Shown piece by piece: positions 44,596 through 56,321 of a stretch of 64,000 bases of DNA. The notes below the pieces were generated by a model, which saw only the letters and a list, made by a program, of their open reading frames with translations, had not been told where the DNA came from and did not search any database. The stretch comes from Isoetes taiwanensis (Eukaryota > Streptophyta > Lycopodiopsida > Isoetales > Isoetaceae), in NCBI GenBank assembly GCA_021234155.1, contig JAJEKV010000021.1:20199592-20263591 (forward strand), read 5' to 3'. The stretch's first letter is position 1. The number at the start of each line of letters is the position of its first letter. The position numbers were made by a program, and so were the translations under genes.

Positions 44596-45437
44596 ATGGG
44601 AAGAAAATCCAATATCAAGCCAACCAAATTTCTTACTGACAAGGGTTCCGGAGCGTTAAAGCTAGAGAGATCTGTAGAAGAGCTAGATGAGGTTTTTGCA
44701 CAGATCAAGGCCAAGGTAGAGCAGCAACAAGAAGATGCATCTGATGTGGGAAGAATCGAGACTGATATGAACATTGAAGAAGGTAGTCATGTAAATGGTG
44801 GTGGCCGAAAGGGAAAGAAAAGGAAGAAGAACAAGAAGGCACTTCAGCTAGATGCTCAGCAAGGGGAGCCAGAAGCTGAGAACCAACAGGTTGGTGCTGC
44901 AAAACTGCATAGTCCTTCTGTGAAAATAAAAAAGCTCAAATACCTGGATAAGAAGGATAATGGTACTCCAAATGTTGAAGAAGTTGTGAAGACTGATATA
45001 AATGGTGTTGTTGAGAATAAGAAGAAAAAGAGGAGACGCAAGGAGCAGACAGACAGAGAATGCTCAAGAAAAAAAATTCTGCTTTGGAAAAAAGAGAGTT
45101 TTACCATTGTGCAGACAAAGACAGACACTGGTGTAGAAATTCCTTTAAAAGGAAATGAGATGGATGTTATTTTGCACAGGTAAAGGAGAAGAAGAAGAAA
45201 GAAAGAATCCATGCTTCTCCAGAAGGAAGTATAAAGAGCAATTTGAATGTTGATATTGGAAACAATAAGAAGAGGAAGAGACCCAAAAAGAAAAACATCT
45301 AAAATGCTGAAGAGTGTCTTGGTAAGAAGAGAACAGAAGAGGGCTATCAATTATATAGAGAAGATGAACTCAATTTCAATAGAAAAGACGCTGGTGGTAC
45401 ACCGTTGTGCCCTTTTGATTGTGATTGTTGCTTTTAA
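44596..45437 (+). pseudogene. DUF1764-family basic protein gene, apparently disrupted
   Basis: The ATG at 44596 gives MGRKSNIKPTKFLTDKGSG, then SVEELDEVFAQIKAK, matching the EIDDIF-type N-terminal motif of DUF1764. A long Lys/Arg-rich middle (GRKGKKRKKNKKA, NKKKKRRRKE, NNKKRKRPKKKN) follows. The end is the family hallmark: RTEEGYQLY, then GGTPLCPFDCDCCF and TAA at 45435. The first part (to about 45070) and last part (from 45180) are in different frames. TTTTGCACAG at 45179 could be an intron acceptor, but I find no convincing donor, and a TAA at 45300 interrupts the last part. Hence either a pseudogene, mis-sequenced, or an unusual exon structure. Function of the family is unknown; composition suggests the nucleolus. 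Confidence 0.8.
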
Positions 45438-48400
45438 TGTCTTGAATATAGAAATCAAATTACATGCAAAGATGAGATGCACTAGAGGGTTGGAGACCTG
45501 TTGTAAAGCAGTTTTTGTATTGAAATTTGGTAACTTCATTGCCAATGGTGTATAATCTTATTGGCTTGATTGCGTTGCAACTGATCAATCAACTGCATGA
45601 TTTCTTTCTAGTAAGACATGGTAGAAACTTACAGCAAGGGAACTGGACTGGCAGACGCTTTGGGTATTTTTGACTTGCATGTTTGAGTGATCTTCACTTT
45701 TGTTATAAATACTGCTTTAGCATGGACGAAGATAGTCGTCCTGGATGGGGGGCAGGGAAGGAAATGCAAGAGACGAGCAGGGCTCAAAGGAGGGAGAAAT
45801 GCAGAAATAAAAGCATGCACATTGCTGTTTGAAATAGGGGCCCCTTGGAGAATATGCTGATCAGGTGAGTTACTAGAAAGAATTGAGCTTTCGCTGAATC
45901 TTTTATATAGATTTTGGTGAATAGATTTATGACGATGTCAGAAATCTGGCGTCGTAGATATAAGTCAAAACTTTATTTGTGTACTACCTGCGATGTTTGT
46001 TATTTATGTTGGTTTGGATATTTCCCTTTATGAGATGGACTTTATATGGCTTTGGCATACAAGATTTCATTCGAGGCCTTGTAGGTGTACGTTTTATCAA
46101 GCTGTTGTTTTAAGCATGGCTTCGACTACTTGTCCCTAGCCAGTATAAGTAATGGCTTTCTATGCTTGTTGATTCAATTTGCTGTTCATGTGAAGGAAAT
46201 TTGGCATTAAACCAGGTGGTAAGTTTACCTTCTGCTATTTGACTAGATGTCGAAATTTACATGACTTATCTATATGTAATGGTTCTGGATGATGTTAAAT
46301 TTATTTAGGCAAAGAACTACTTGCATGCTAAGGTCCATTGAGGAGTCCACATTACAGCGAGTTTCTTATGTGAATTTTAGATATGATGTTAGGGCTTTTG
46401 GATTAAGGGTGGTATTTGTACACATGATTACGCATGTCAGAACAACAGTTTGTTACTGCAACAGCCCAGTGGACCTTTTCTCCACCTAGATATTTGGCTG
46501 GAATGGTTTGCAGCTAGAGATCTTTCTGATTAGCGATCCTAATCACACTTATGTGGTTTTGAAACCCAATCTGCTGGGAGTTACATGGTATGGTTTCTTG
46601 TGACAGCAGATCCTTTTTGCCCAGATCAAATGGTTCTACACATTTTGCAATTCTGTTAATCCTGGTATTAAATCCTAAGTGCATATTTTGGATGAGAAGA
46701 AATAGATATTATTTGCTATGCTTGTGGAGTCGGGTGTGTACAGCTCCAACTTTAGCACAAAGATAGTTGGTGAGTTTTCATAAATCAAACGAATTGACAA
46801 TTTTACTCGGGAGTCTGGAAGGCAGAAGGCCACAATGCAGGGCACAGGGAAATGACCACACATGGCCTTTCATTTATATGGTGATGTTACTTTCTTTGAT
46901 TCAAATCATTTCCCAAATGCAAGTAGAATGCTGATACTGTTGTAAAATGAGATCTTAAGGTATGCTTTTTAAAGTTCTGCCATCCTTTGGGATGCTGTCT
47001 GACAGAATGTAACTTAGATCTTGTGATTGTAAGATATATGGGTAATCCTAGTATCAGACTTCTTCCTATTTAAACAGCATTTTCCTCTGCAACAAGACTG
47101 AAGTTTGTGACCTGCTCAAGTGCAGTTGATATTGCTTTATGGTGAAACTAACGGTTTTTTAATTTATTTGGTCTGGTTTATGAGCTTGCTTGAGAAATAC
47201 ATTGGCTGTGGAGCAGTAGCGTCAAATGCCACATTGTGAGTGGAGATGTGGTTAATGGAGGGCCAAGGAGAACTCTAGGTGTACAATTGCCCTCTGCTTT
47301 GATGGTAGTCTGTTGCAGGAAGCTTGTTTCCTATTTGTGGAGGTGCGAGGATCATGAAGGCGTCCTTCTGTTTTGTATGCTTTGTAATGTACAAATGGTG
47401 CTAATGTGCAATCTTGGTCATTCTCACTCTATCCTTCTGTTCATTTTTTTTAATCTGTGGACCACATTTGTGGAGTTCTTGGAATTGCAGGAACAAGTTA
47501 TGCAGCCATGCACATGTCATGTGGCCCGGATTGCTGCTCTCGATTATTGGCGCCAATGGGAGTTGATAAGAAAGAAAATGGTTATTTGTGCCAGTGGGAG
47601 TTGGTATTAGCAAGGGAAGAAAATGTGGTGTTGTTTCCTTATGTAATGGGAAAAGTCTTGCTTTTTCATGTCATGGAAATTTTTTTGAAATTAGTTAATG
47701 CGATGTTGCAGCAGGCTGCTTGTTATAGAACCAGCACCCATGCAACCTTCCACTTCTATTCTGGTTGTCATTTATACGTTGTAATATAGAGGGCATCGCT
47801 ATTTGTGAAGGTGCTTATGTCACCTCTATTGCTTTTGTACATGTCCCTTTACACTCTCATAATCTAATCTGCCACTGCATTTAGGCTCACGGCTGCCAGA
47901 TTGGTGTTGGGGCGTCTTGCTGTTCTCTAAGTGTTTAATAGGGAGATAATATCATTTAATGTAGAAAATTTACTTGGATGTTGCCTAGTAGTGTGACGTT
48001 AAAACATCCATCCATCCATCCATCCTTCCTTATATTGCCTGATCAGACCATGTGTAATATAAGGATGCCTTGACTAAATTAATGTTGAATTTTGGTGAGT
48101 TGTAATTCTATTGCTTAGCATGTGTCTAAAATCTTCAAATAATTATTCAACACCATAATAGTGATGGTGTTAAAATCTACAGTTGTAGTACCAATTTGGA
48201 TCAGTCTATGTGAACCTAATGCTTAGAATAGCATTTAATATAGTCACTGTCTCTAGAACATAAATATACACTTTGAGTGTAAATGAATGACGATTCTTAA
48301 AATATGCACGATCACAAACTAATATCATGGTATTTACAAGTATATGTCTACAAAAAATACCAGTTGTCTAGCTTGATGCATAGCTTATACTCAGCATAGC

Positions 48401-48797
48401 CACATTCTTAGGAAATGACATCATGGGTCAGGCAATTTTTTTTTTGCAACATTACAACTATGGGAGTAAAAAATTGATCTAGCAAAAACGTTTATTGAAT
48501 TAAAACCATTGCAACCATGGGTTAAAATTATTCATGCACTATTCAATAAGTAATGGGATAACCTTAAAATATCTCTTGATAAAAGTTTTCTTCAAAATAT
48601 ACATCATTATCTAGCTAGGTCATGCAAGATTCAGTTAAGTATTACTGAAGATTTGTTAGAGTTGTTGAGACTCGAATTATGGGAAAGATAGATCCAAGCT
48701 AACCTAAAGTTGTTATAACATCTATTTGATACATAAGCATTGTGTCAATTCTTGACTTGAGATAAAACAAAAAAAAAAAACCCTGCTATTTATTAGA
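45438..48797. other. anonymous single-copy-like region
   Basis: T/G-rich intron- or UTR-like DNA downstream of the DUF1764 gene. Frames such as 47236-47610 have Cys- and aromatic-rich translations typical of non-coding T-rich DNA. A (CATC)n run lies at 48007-48025. No element ends or RNA genes are recognised. Confidence 0.35.
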
Positions 48798-49088
48798 ATG
48801 AGCAAGCCGACCCGAACATGTGCACCTGCTGTAGATCGTCAAGCACCAAGCATCAATGCAAATACTATCTTTGCGCCAGAAGGAACACGATGGGTCGCTC
48901 TAAAAGCTCCAAGAATCCATCCAAACTATCAGCATGAAACATTGCGGCCAAGCCATTGCAGAAGAAATCTCAAGCTGCTTCCGCCCTTTTTGCAAGATGT
49001 CTTAGCAAAAATCCAACCTGTGAAGAGGACCAATCCATTGCTCAGAATGAGATTGGAACCATTGTTTGACTTGAAGACCCTAGGGTAA
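48798..49088 (+). CDS. unrecognised 97-codon ORF
   Basis: The frame begins MSKPTRTCAPAVDRQAPSI and stays open to 49088 with moderately normal composition. Another frame over the same DNA also looks protein-like, so the true frame is unclear. It may be an old retrocopy or LINE piece. Confidence 0.2.
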   Translation: MSKPTRTCAPAVDRQAPSINANTIFAPEGTRWVALKAPRIHPNYQHETLRPSHCRRNLKLLPPFLQDVLAKIQPVKRTNPLLRMRLEPLFDLKTLG

Positions 49089-49584
49089 GGGTCTGACAGT
49101 ATATAATTTTCTTTATTGGCCCGAGAACGAATTGCCTTGGCCAAATGTAATACTATGAAATACAAAATACACAGCCTATAGTAATTAAGTTAGTGTAATT
49201 TGTTAAATAGGTTAAGTTTTGATCTTATTTTTGTGGTCATTTCTTAATCAAAATCTAAAACTAGAAGCATGATAACAACTGAAGGGTTTGCCTATGACAC
49301 ATGCCTTCCCATAAGTGTAAACCATACTAATGCTTTTTTTCTTATTGATGGTGGCAGGTAAGAGGAACCCTTCCCTGATGATTTTACTATGTTATGATTG
49401 GAAAGCTTTTGCAAATGAAAATAAAACCTTCAATAAATGGTGATGTCTTCAATGACTTTTCTGGACATTATATCCATGTTGAATGTTACACATACAATAT
49501 TGGTTATGGAAAACGTTGATGCTATTTTGTCAAAAAAGATAATGACTATGTCATTTTGCATATACATGCAAATAGGTAAATCAC

Positions 49585-50052
49585 TTCTTGTTGATAGGTT
49601 TGGTGTTGAAATAGGCAGGTGGAATGACATTCCTCATGAGATTAGACTGTGAAAGATATATGAGACACGGATACTTGAAGATGAGGAACATGTACTTCTG
49701 CATTGCCCTGCTTACAGAGATATTTGAGAGAAGTATGATGTCTGTGCTGACAGGTTGATTGCTTTCTTTGATTTTCCAGGATCGCATATTGGGAGATGTA
49801 TCATTGATATTTTAGAGCATAGAGACAATGTTTTAAGAACCTTAGAAGTAGACGAGTTAGAGGTAGGAGAGACTAATGCATTACTATTAGAGGATGCATT
49901 AGATGATTTGTTTTATAATGTTAAATGTACAAGTTGAACGTCTTATAGAACTCCGGGGGTCTTACGCATCTAATAATCAAATTTTGTTTCATTTCATTCA
50001 CCCTCCCTCCCACCTCCCTCCTCCCTCCCTCCCTCCCTCTCTCTCTCTCACT
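49585..50052 (+). mobile_element. 3' end of a non-L1 LINE, with CT-rich tail
   Basis: Encodes only the LINE C-terminus: DRFGVEIGRWNDIPHEIRL, a stop where the first finger cysteine should be, then LEDEEHVLLHCPAYRDI and an acidic tail to TGA at about 49936. The 3' end has GGTCTTACGCATCTAATAAT, CATTTCATT and a (CCCT)n(CT)n tract (50003-50049). The next LINE begins immediately after this tract, giving a head-to-tail pair. Confidence 0.82.
50003..50049 (+). repeat. (CCCT)n(CT)n tract between two LINEs
   Basis: A pyrimidine microsatellite forms the tail of the upstream LINE and abuts the 5' end of the downstream copy of the same type. Confidence 0.75.
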
Positions 50053-50103
50053 CCTAAGGCACTTCTAAACCCTCAAGCCCAAAGCGGTAGGGTATTGTTG
50101 GAG

Positions 50104-50946
50104 ATGGCGGTCGAGGGGGACGAGGCATCCGGCAGTCCGGTGACCAAAAGGCCCTCAAAAAGCCTGGATTGACAAGAGCGGCCGGATCATCTGCTCCGGA
50201 CCAAAACTTAAAACTTTGGGGCTCATGAATCAGAAGGAGGAGATGATACATCGGATGGTAGCAAGGGGTCATTCTTGGTGAAATGATGGAGGCAAAGGCA
50301 AAGATGAAAACAATGCTCTTGGATTTCAAAAAGGAATTCATGAGAGAATTTATAGGAACCGTAATGCAAGATATGTTGAGGGAATTGAAACAATCGTTGA
50401 CAGCAGACTTCAAACAAGAACTAGAGAGAATCAAACAAGAAAATGAAGTGATGATACGAAAATTAAGGGAAGACATAGAATCAATACAAAAGGAAGCTAT
50501 GTGTGCGCAGCAAGGGGAAAACGAAATTGGTGGAGAGGAATGTAGAATCAACTGCCATTCAGGAACTGCAGCAGCAACTAACAAGCTTCATGGAAGAGCA
50601 GGATAGGAGGAATAGAGCATTAAATATCAGATTGATTGGGCTCCCGGAAGAAAATAATGAGCAAACAAAAAAGGTTGTGGAAACTTTTCTAGAAACAAGA
50701 ATGCAGATTGCTTCTCCTAGGATACCAGAGGCTTTTCGAGTAGGCAAAAAGGCATATTGGAATTGCCACATAGTGATAAACTTTCGAGAGAAGGAAGATA
50801 GACTAAATGTGCTCAGGAAAAGATCTGTTCTGAAAGGCCAGAATGTTTGGATTAATGAAGACTTAACAAAAGAACAGTATCTAACCAAGAAAGAAGAGCT
50901 GAAGAAGTTTAAGGAAGCAAAAAGTCAGAACAAACAAGTCTTTTAG
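50104..50946 (+). pseudogene. LINE ORF1: coiled coil plus RRM-like domain
   Basis: The ATG at 50104 gives MAVEGDEASGSPVTKRPSK and then a stop. The frame resumes at about 50283 with a Lys/Glu-rich coiled coil (KEFMREFIGTVMQDMLREL, then KQELERIKQENEVMIRKLR). After a shift near 50510-50600 comes an L1-ORF1-type domain: NRALNIRLIGLPEENNEQ, PEAFRVGKK, VLRKRSVLKGQNVWINEDLT. This is the nucleic-acid-chaperone design of LINE ORF1 proteins. Stops and shifts inactivate it. Confidence 0.85.
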
Positions 50947-50981
50947 AGACGAGGACGGGCTGTTATAAATGAATAGGAGGA

Positions 50982-51880
50982 AGAGACCATCAGGATTGCT
51001 GTCTGGAACATCAACATGCTCATAGACACCAAGGTACGTAGCAAATAGACTTGATTTATTTTGTAGAAACTTGGGAGCATGAGCAGTATGACACTCCCGA
51101 TATAGTTGGGTTTCATAAAATTTCATCAGTTTGGAATGAAATAGGAGATACAAGCTATAGAGGCAACGGGGGAATAGTCTGTTATGCTAGGGAGGAGATC
51201 TCTCATAGAATAAGAGAGATTAAAATGAATTCTAACAGTACTTGTGGATAGAGATTGTGGGCCAGAAACCGGTATACATTGCCAATTGTTATTATGCACC
51301 CCATTCACAAAAAAGCATATGATCGGGAGATTGGCGGATGATGATCCATTATTCCAACTAGAACAAGACATCCTTCAATTTTCAAAAAAAAGGGAGAGTA
51401 AGAGTGCCGGGAGATTTCAATGGCGTGACATCTAACAGTGCTGCTAGCTTTTGAGACAAGAAGGTGACCCACTTTGGATGGACGAAATGGATGAAGAAGA
51501 TGCAAAGATTGCCAGGCCGGGAAAGAAGTTCAGAGGATAAAGCTTATACAACACAAATGAGAAAATATTTGCTGGACATGTGCAACAGTTTAGAGCTGAT
51601 AATTCTAAATGGGCTGGACAGGTTCCCGAGATCAGGAAAATGTACTTGCAGGGGTAAAAGTGTAGTTGATTATGTTATCTATGGGGAAGATACAGTCAGA
51701 AGAATAAAATCCTTACATGTTTGGGATCAACAACCCGAATCTGACCATGTACCCGTGTCATTTCATCTGACTATGGATATATGTCCAGGGAAAAATCAGC
51801 AAGACCGCAAGTATGGTATTAGATTAGACCGCAAAAGATCAAGCAAATACAAAAGCTTTGCGGGTCAAGATTACATGAAT
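50982..51880 (+). pseudogene. LINE ORF2 endonuclease domain
   Basis: APE-type motifs in order across several frames: IRIAVWNINML, LIYFVETWEHEQYD, YRGNGGIVCYAREEI, KPVYIANCYYAPHSQ, RVPGDFNGVT (the GDFN box), RGKSVVDYVIYGED and QPESDHVPVSFHL (the SDH box). Frame changes occur near 51040, 51245 and 51420. The enzyme would nick target DNA to prime reverse transcription. Confidence 0.88.
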
Positions 51881-53136
51881 TGAAAGATATGCAGAATGTA
51901 TCGAAACTAGATAGTCTTATCCAGAACATCTTGTTAGATTCAGTTGCAAAAGTTTTTGTTCATGGGAGGAAAGCAAAAGGACTGCCCTGTAATAGTTGGT
52001 TTGACAAAGAATGCAAGGACAAACAAAAAAGATATTTGATGGCATGTAAGGAGAATAGGAAGCACGAAAAGAAAACTTATGTTGCCTTAATCAGAAGGAA
52101 AAAAGAGGAATTTCTAAGGTGTAGACAAGAACAATACGCTATGGACTTGATCAGGGAGCCAAAGCATTTTGGAATAGATTGAAAAAGAAAACACAGAGAA
52201 ATTTGATATTGGAGCAATGGAATTGTTCCGCCATGTGCAGAAGTTATATCAGCAGAAAGATATAGAGGCAACAATACAAATGGAGCAGCAAACACTTATG
52301 CAGTTCATCACTGAGGAGGATGTGATAAAAGGTTTAAGTAAACTATCTAATGGCGAAGCAGCAGATGCAAATGATTTAGTGGCAGAAATGTTGAAATGGG
52401 CAGGGGATGGGTTCATAAAGCCTATCACAGAGATGTTAAATGCTGCAATAAGAGATGGTTTTCCAAAAACATGGCAAGTGAACCGGGTTGTTCCCATACC
52501 CAAAGGAGGAGATAAGACAGATATCAACAAGTACAGAACGATTCTGGTTGGTAGTATTTTTTCTAAACTTTTTGCATCTATTTTAGAATTCAAGATAAAT
52601 GATTGGACGGTAATTTGCGGGCTAAGGGACAGGCTGGTTTCAGACCTAAGAGGTCTATAATAGATCATTTGGTGACACTCAGAGCCATTATGGATGCAAA
52701 CAAAGGTAAGAAGCTAGAAGCCCTTATATTTGATCTTGTGGATTTTAGTAAAGTTGACTTGGTGCCTAGAGAGCACTTCAGGAAAGAATGAACCGCCTAA
52801 ATATTCCGTTTCGGAATATCGCGGATGCAACGAAGAGAACATATGACAGCCGCACCAGGATCGCCTTCCTCCTTAACACGGTAATGCAGTGCCCGCCATG
52901 AGCAATGCAGGGTGAGCAAGGATGTCCCGCCATCCTCACCTGTTCTGGCCCCCTCATGTAATTCGACCGGAGAGGCGTATTTTGAACAATGGAGGCACAG
53001 TGGAGTGAAATACGATGTATACTTGCTCTTCTTTGCTAATGCAGATGATGTTGTACTGCCAAAGGAGAAAGCAGGATCCGTAGACACCTTAAAGTGCCGA
53101 AGACTTTTGTGATGCAACAAGTACGAGGGTGAATAT
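51880..53136 (+). pseudogene. LINE ORF2 linker and reverse transcriptase, 5' part
   Basis: A basic linker (GLPCNSWFDKECKDKQKRYL, 51880-52182) precedes RT: LSNGEAADANDLVAEML, WQVNRVVPIPKGGDKTDINK, GSIFSKLFASILEFK, AKGQAGFRPKRSIIDHLVTL, motif A LIFDLVDFSKVD. A scrambled QGCP region near 52920 and LFFANADDVVLPK (the YADD site, altered) follow. It is broken at 53136 by a nested retroposon and continues at 54069. Confidence 0.85.
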
Positions 53137-54068
53137 TTTTGGAAGGTAAGAAAATTTTTATTGAAGTTAAAGGTAGGAAGAATTACATCATAGGTCTCAT
53201 AGACCTCGTGGAAGAATTTACAACAAAGATCTCATGTAGATCGATTTCATATCCATAATTTCTCGTGACTAATCAGCTTCTTCAATGATCTTCCTTTTCT
53301 ATCTAAATAGGTACTACATGATTAAAACCAATCTTCCCTGCTAGATACAAAATACTACGAGCTAGCACAAGTCAGAACTCAGAGGTGCCGTGGAATGTCT
53401 AAAAACTTTGAAACTGGAAAAATGAAGAGAAAAGAGCTTAAGAGTACCCCACCGGCCCTCCCGCGATCAAGCTAGAGAAGCCCAACTCATTTCAAACTAT
53501 GACTGACCAGCAATTTTCTGGCCGCATGTAAATTAAAAGGAGAGATGCCGGTGATTGCTCAGATGTGCCACAAATTTCTACCCAGAAAGCTAGACACACA
53601 GCCCAGCACCAAAACCTCCCTAAATTTTTGGTTCATATATCTAATCGATATGGAAGGCTCTTCCCGACACGCTATTCTCCTAGCTCTGCTAATCTTTAAA
53701 AATTAAGCATTCTGTTCTCTAAACTGTGGAAATCAAATCAAGAATTTACCCCTCAATTCTTCCAACAACATTCTTAGATCTTTCCCATCAGAAAGAAAAG
53801 AGCAAGAGGAAAGGGGAAAAAAGCCAAAGATTCTAAGATCCACTACAGATTGTAGAACTTCGTAATATATTTACATGAAAACTCGCCTCTTCATGTTTCG
53901 CTAAAATCATACCTATAGGTCACGATGTTTTTCTGGATCTTGATAAACAAGAAATTGTAAATTCCGTGAAACTTACATGATCTTGCTCATCCATTAAGTA
54001 AAATCGGCCACGCATGGCGATCGCAAAAACATTAGGACTGCAGCTGTTATCAAAAAGCACCGTGAACA
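53137..54068 (-). mobile_element. nested minus-strand retroposon with target duplication
   Basis: AGGGTGAATAT flanks the insert on both sides (53126-53136 and 54069-54079). The left end TTTTGGAAGGTAAGAAAATTTTTATT is the reversed L1-type 3' end, so the insert is on the minus strand. Removing it joins FCDATSTRVNMSKTKIMTIG of the host LINE RT in one frame. No coding sequence is recognised inside; it is a short or 5'-truncated retroposon. Confidence 0.85.
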
Positions 54069-55130
54069 AGGGTGAATATGTCAAAACCAAGATCATGACA
54101 ATTGGTCTCTAGAATGATGTTTTACAGGGAGCTAATAGCAATCCACTCGATAGCTATAAATATCTTGGCCCATAATAGATAAGACTTTTAGATGGAACAA
54201 TGTATTCGTGATTTAACAAATGAGGTTTGAAGGCATTGTATGCCATGCAAATGGTTGTGGAAGGTCTTTGTTCAATTTGAATATGACTTTAAAATGCTCT
54301 ATAAAGTATTGGTCCAATCATTGTTCTATAATGGCCGCTAAGTTTGGGGCCATGTGTCCGCCTAATTGCCTATGGGAACAAATAGAGAAAATACAACGCA
54401 TTTTTGTGTGTAATTAATTAGGTGGGTGACTCAAACTCCGCATTCACATATGATGCGCTTTTGCCGAAAGTGCGGGAATGATCCCTCTGAAGGTGAAGCA
54501 CCTCGCTCAAACTCTCATTTATTTGAAAAAAGACGCCAGAATTAGATCTAAGACAAAATATGCTTCTGAGAGTAAAGAAAGAGGGCCGGGTATAAAAACA
54601 TAGTAGGATGGTTGGAAAATGGGGTATGAAACTAGAGGAGGCCCCTAAACACAAATCCCAGCATGGGTAATACGTGGCTTCAACCGGCAATTTGGAAAGA
54701 CCTAAAAACAAAAAATGGCGTAATATCGAACAAAAAAGGCCAGAACTGTAGACTCCAAAAGCCACTTATGTGGATAGTGGTAGTCTTTGGTCAAACGCAG
54801 GGCAATAGCACGCCTCGAGATTAAGCCTCAATGATTGCACATGTAAGAGGGAGATGGTGCACTTCGTGGCATATAGAACATGCAAGGTTTGTGGGGAGAT
54901 GAGAAGATGAATCATTATGCGCTTTTATGATGCCCAAAGATATGAGGGTTTCATGAAGAGGTATTGGATTGAAGGGGTGGATACCCCTAGATACTTTGTT
55001 TCATATGTCACCGCTGCTGATCTGGGTAATTTTATCCCAGATAATGCTAGAGACAGAAGGTCGCGATATAGCTAGTATAGATTCATTATCGCAGCAGTGA
55101 CGAGAGAACGAGCTAGGTGAATGTAGTGAT
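54069..55130 (+). pseudogene. LINE reverse transcriptase thumb and C-terminus
   Basis: Continues the interrupted RT: VNMSKTKIMTIG, SNPLDSYKYLGP, YKVLVQSLFYNG..VWGHVS and LWEQIEKIQRIFVCN. Decayed C-terminal sequence follows (RLSLNDCTCKREM, FVAYRTCKVCGEM) with the finger barely recognisable. Frames shift repeatedly. Confidence 0.75.
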
Positions 55131-55449
55131 TTCAGGGCCTCATTCTGCGGGAAGCCATTATTGTAAAATTCATTTGATGTTTAAAAGTTAATATCAATGT
55201 CCGATGACCCTCGATGGTCTTAGTAGATCTAATAATACAACATTTCATTTCATTTCTCTCTCTCAAGGAGATTCACTGCGGGGTGCCATACAAATGCCGG
55301 AACGATTCAGAGGGGTTTCTTGGACCCATTTTCACACACATATACGTTGAGCTAGAAGGTTTTTTGCTAATTATTTGGGGTAAATTTTATTATTGTGTCG
55401 ATATAAAGAGGGCAAGAATACACCCCGTCAAGCATTTCAACCACATAAT

Positions 55450-55610
55450 TATGCCAGAATTCAATTAAGGCAAGTAGTGCCGAAGCTAATTAAGGCAAGT
55501 GGATGGGCTGGTGTAGGTGCCGATGAAGTGTTGATTCAAAGACATAGTCATCACCGTGGCCGGAAGTGCCGCCAAGATATGATCTCGATATCGTATATCC
55601 TAATAATTCT
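55450..55610 (-). repeat. copia LTR remnant, left
   Basis: Shares GGTGTAGGTGCC and ATGAAGTGTTGATTCAAA with flanking similarity to 59955-60085, in the same orientation. Position outside RNase H fits a 3' LTR. Confidence 0.55.
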
Positions 55611-55948
55611 CCTGGGAGCGAGAGGTCACCATCTCCATGCTCAACCTCCTCCTTCCTGGAGATGATCCGAATCCGGCCAAGACCAATACCAAGTCGATAG
55701 TCGCCAAAGAGGTCACGAGCCAGGCTTTAGTCAAGAGATTCATGGCATTGTCCCGTAGGAACATGCTCAACTTCTAACCTTTATCGTACCATACAAGGTC
55801 CCTACAAAATGATAATGCTTGGGAACATGCTTAGATTTTGATGTCGAACTTCAAATGAGCACCAATCAATGCCATCTTTTGTTATCCATGAGTTATCCTT
55901 GCTGGCCCAAGAGCGTTGCCCGTACGCCGCAAGAAAGTCCTTTGGAAA

Positions 55949-56321
55949 CTAATGATTCACGGCCAGATGCCGCACATACTCCGCCTTGATGAGATATGCC
56001 CTTCTATCATCGATCCAAGTAATGGCGTGATTAAGTAAGCAGAGAACAAATGCCGATGTGGACCTCGAGTTGTTTATCACATCACTAAGTGAGGAATCAC
56101 CATATGTCGAATGAAAAAGCATCACTATTGCCGCTGATATATGTAAGGGCCATAACGCCAGCACTTTTGGCAGCTGAGAATGTGCTTACTACTTCCCCAA
56201 CGCTATGACCGACTACAAAACGGTTTCTTAGGTCCGGTGCAAAACCATGCAATGCATGATATCGCCAATCAATTGCCAAAATGGAGCTACATGAAAGATC
56301 GCCAAAGATCGACAGGGACAA
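55949..56321 (-). pseudogene. copia RNase H remnant
   Basis: The minus strand contains RSTSAFVLCLLNHAITWIDD and AYLIKAEYVRHLA, matching the copia RNase H pattern (KSTSGYVF...AISWxSKKQ...AEYxAxA). Several catalytic-region residues are lost, and the upstream part is in another frame. Confidence 0.7.

Larger units (their letters stand above)
50053..55270 (+). mobile_element. near-full-length non-L1 LINE with nested insert
   Basis: Contains in order ORF1 (50104-50946), endonuclease (about 50982-51880), RT (52217-53130 continuing at 54069) and a C-terminal region to about 55130. The 3' end has CGATGGTCTTAGTAGATCTAATAAT and ATTTCTCTCTCTC (to about 55264), matching the ends at 27640-27700 and 49950-50049. 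A 932-bp minus-strand retroposon splits the RT. Many small frame breaks make it inactive. Confidence 0.88.

Noticed and set aside
47236-47610. 124-codon plus-strand frame
   Set aside because: Cys/Leu/aromatic-rich composition typical of T/G-rich non-coding DNA; an overlapping frame is equally open and no motif is seen.
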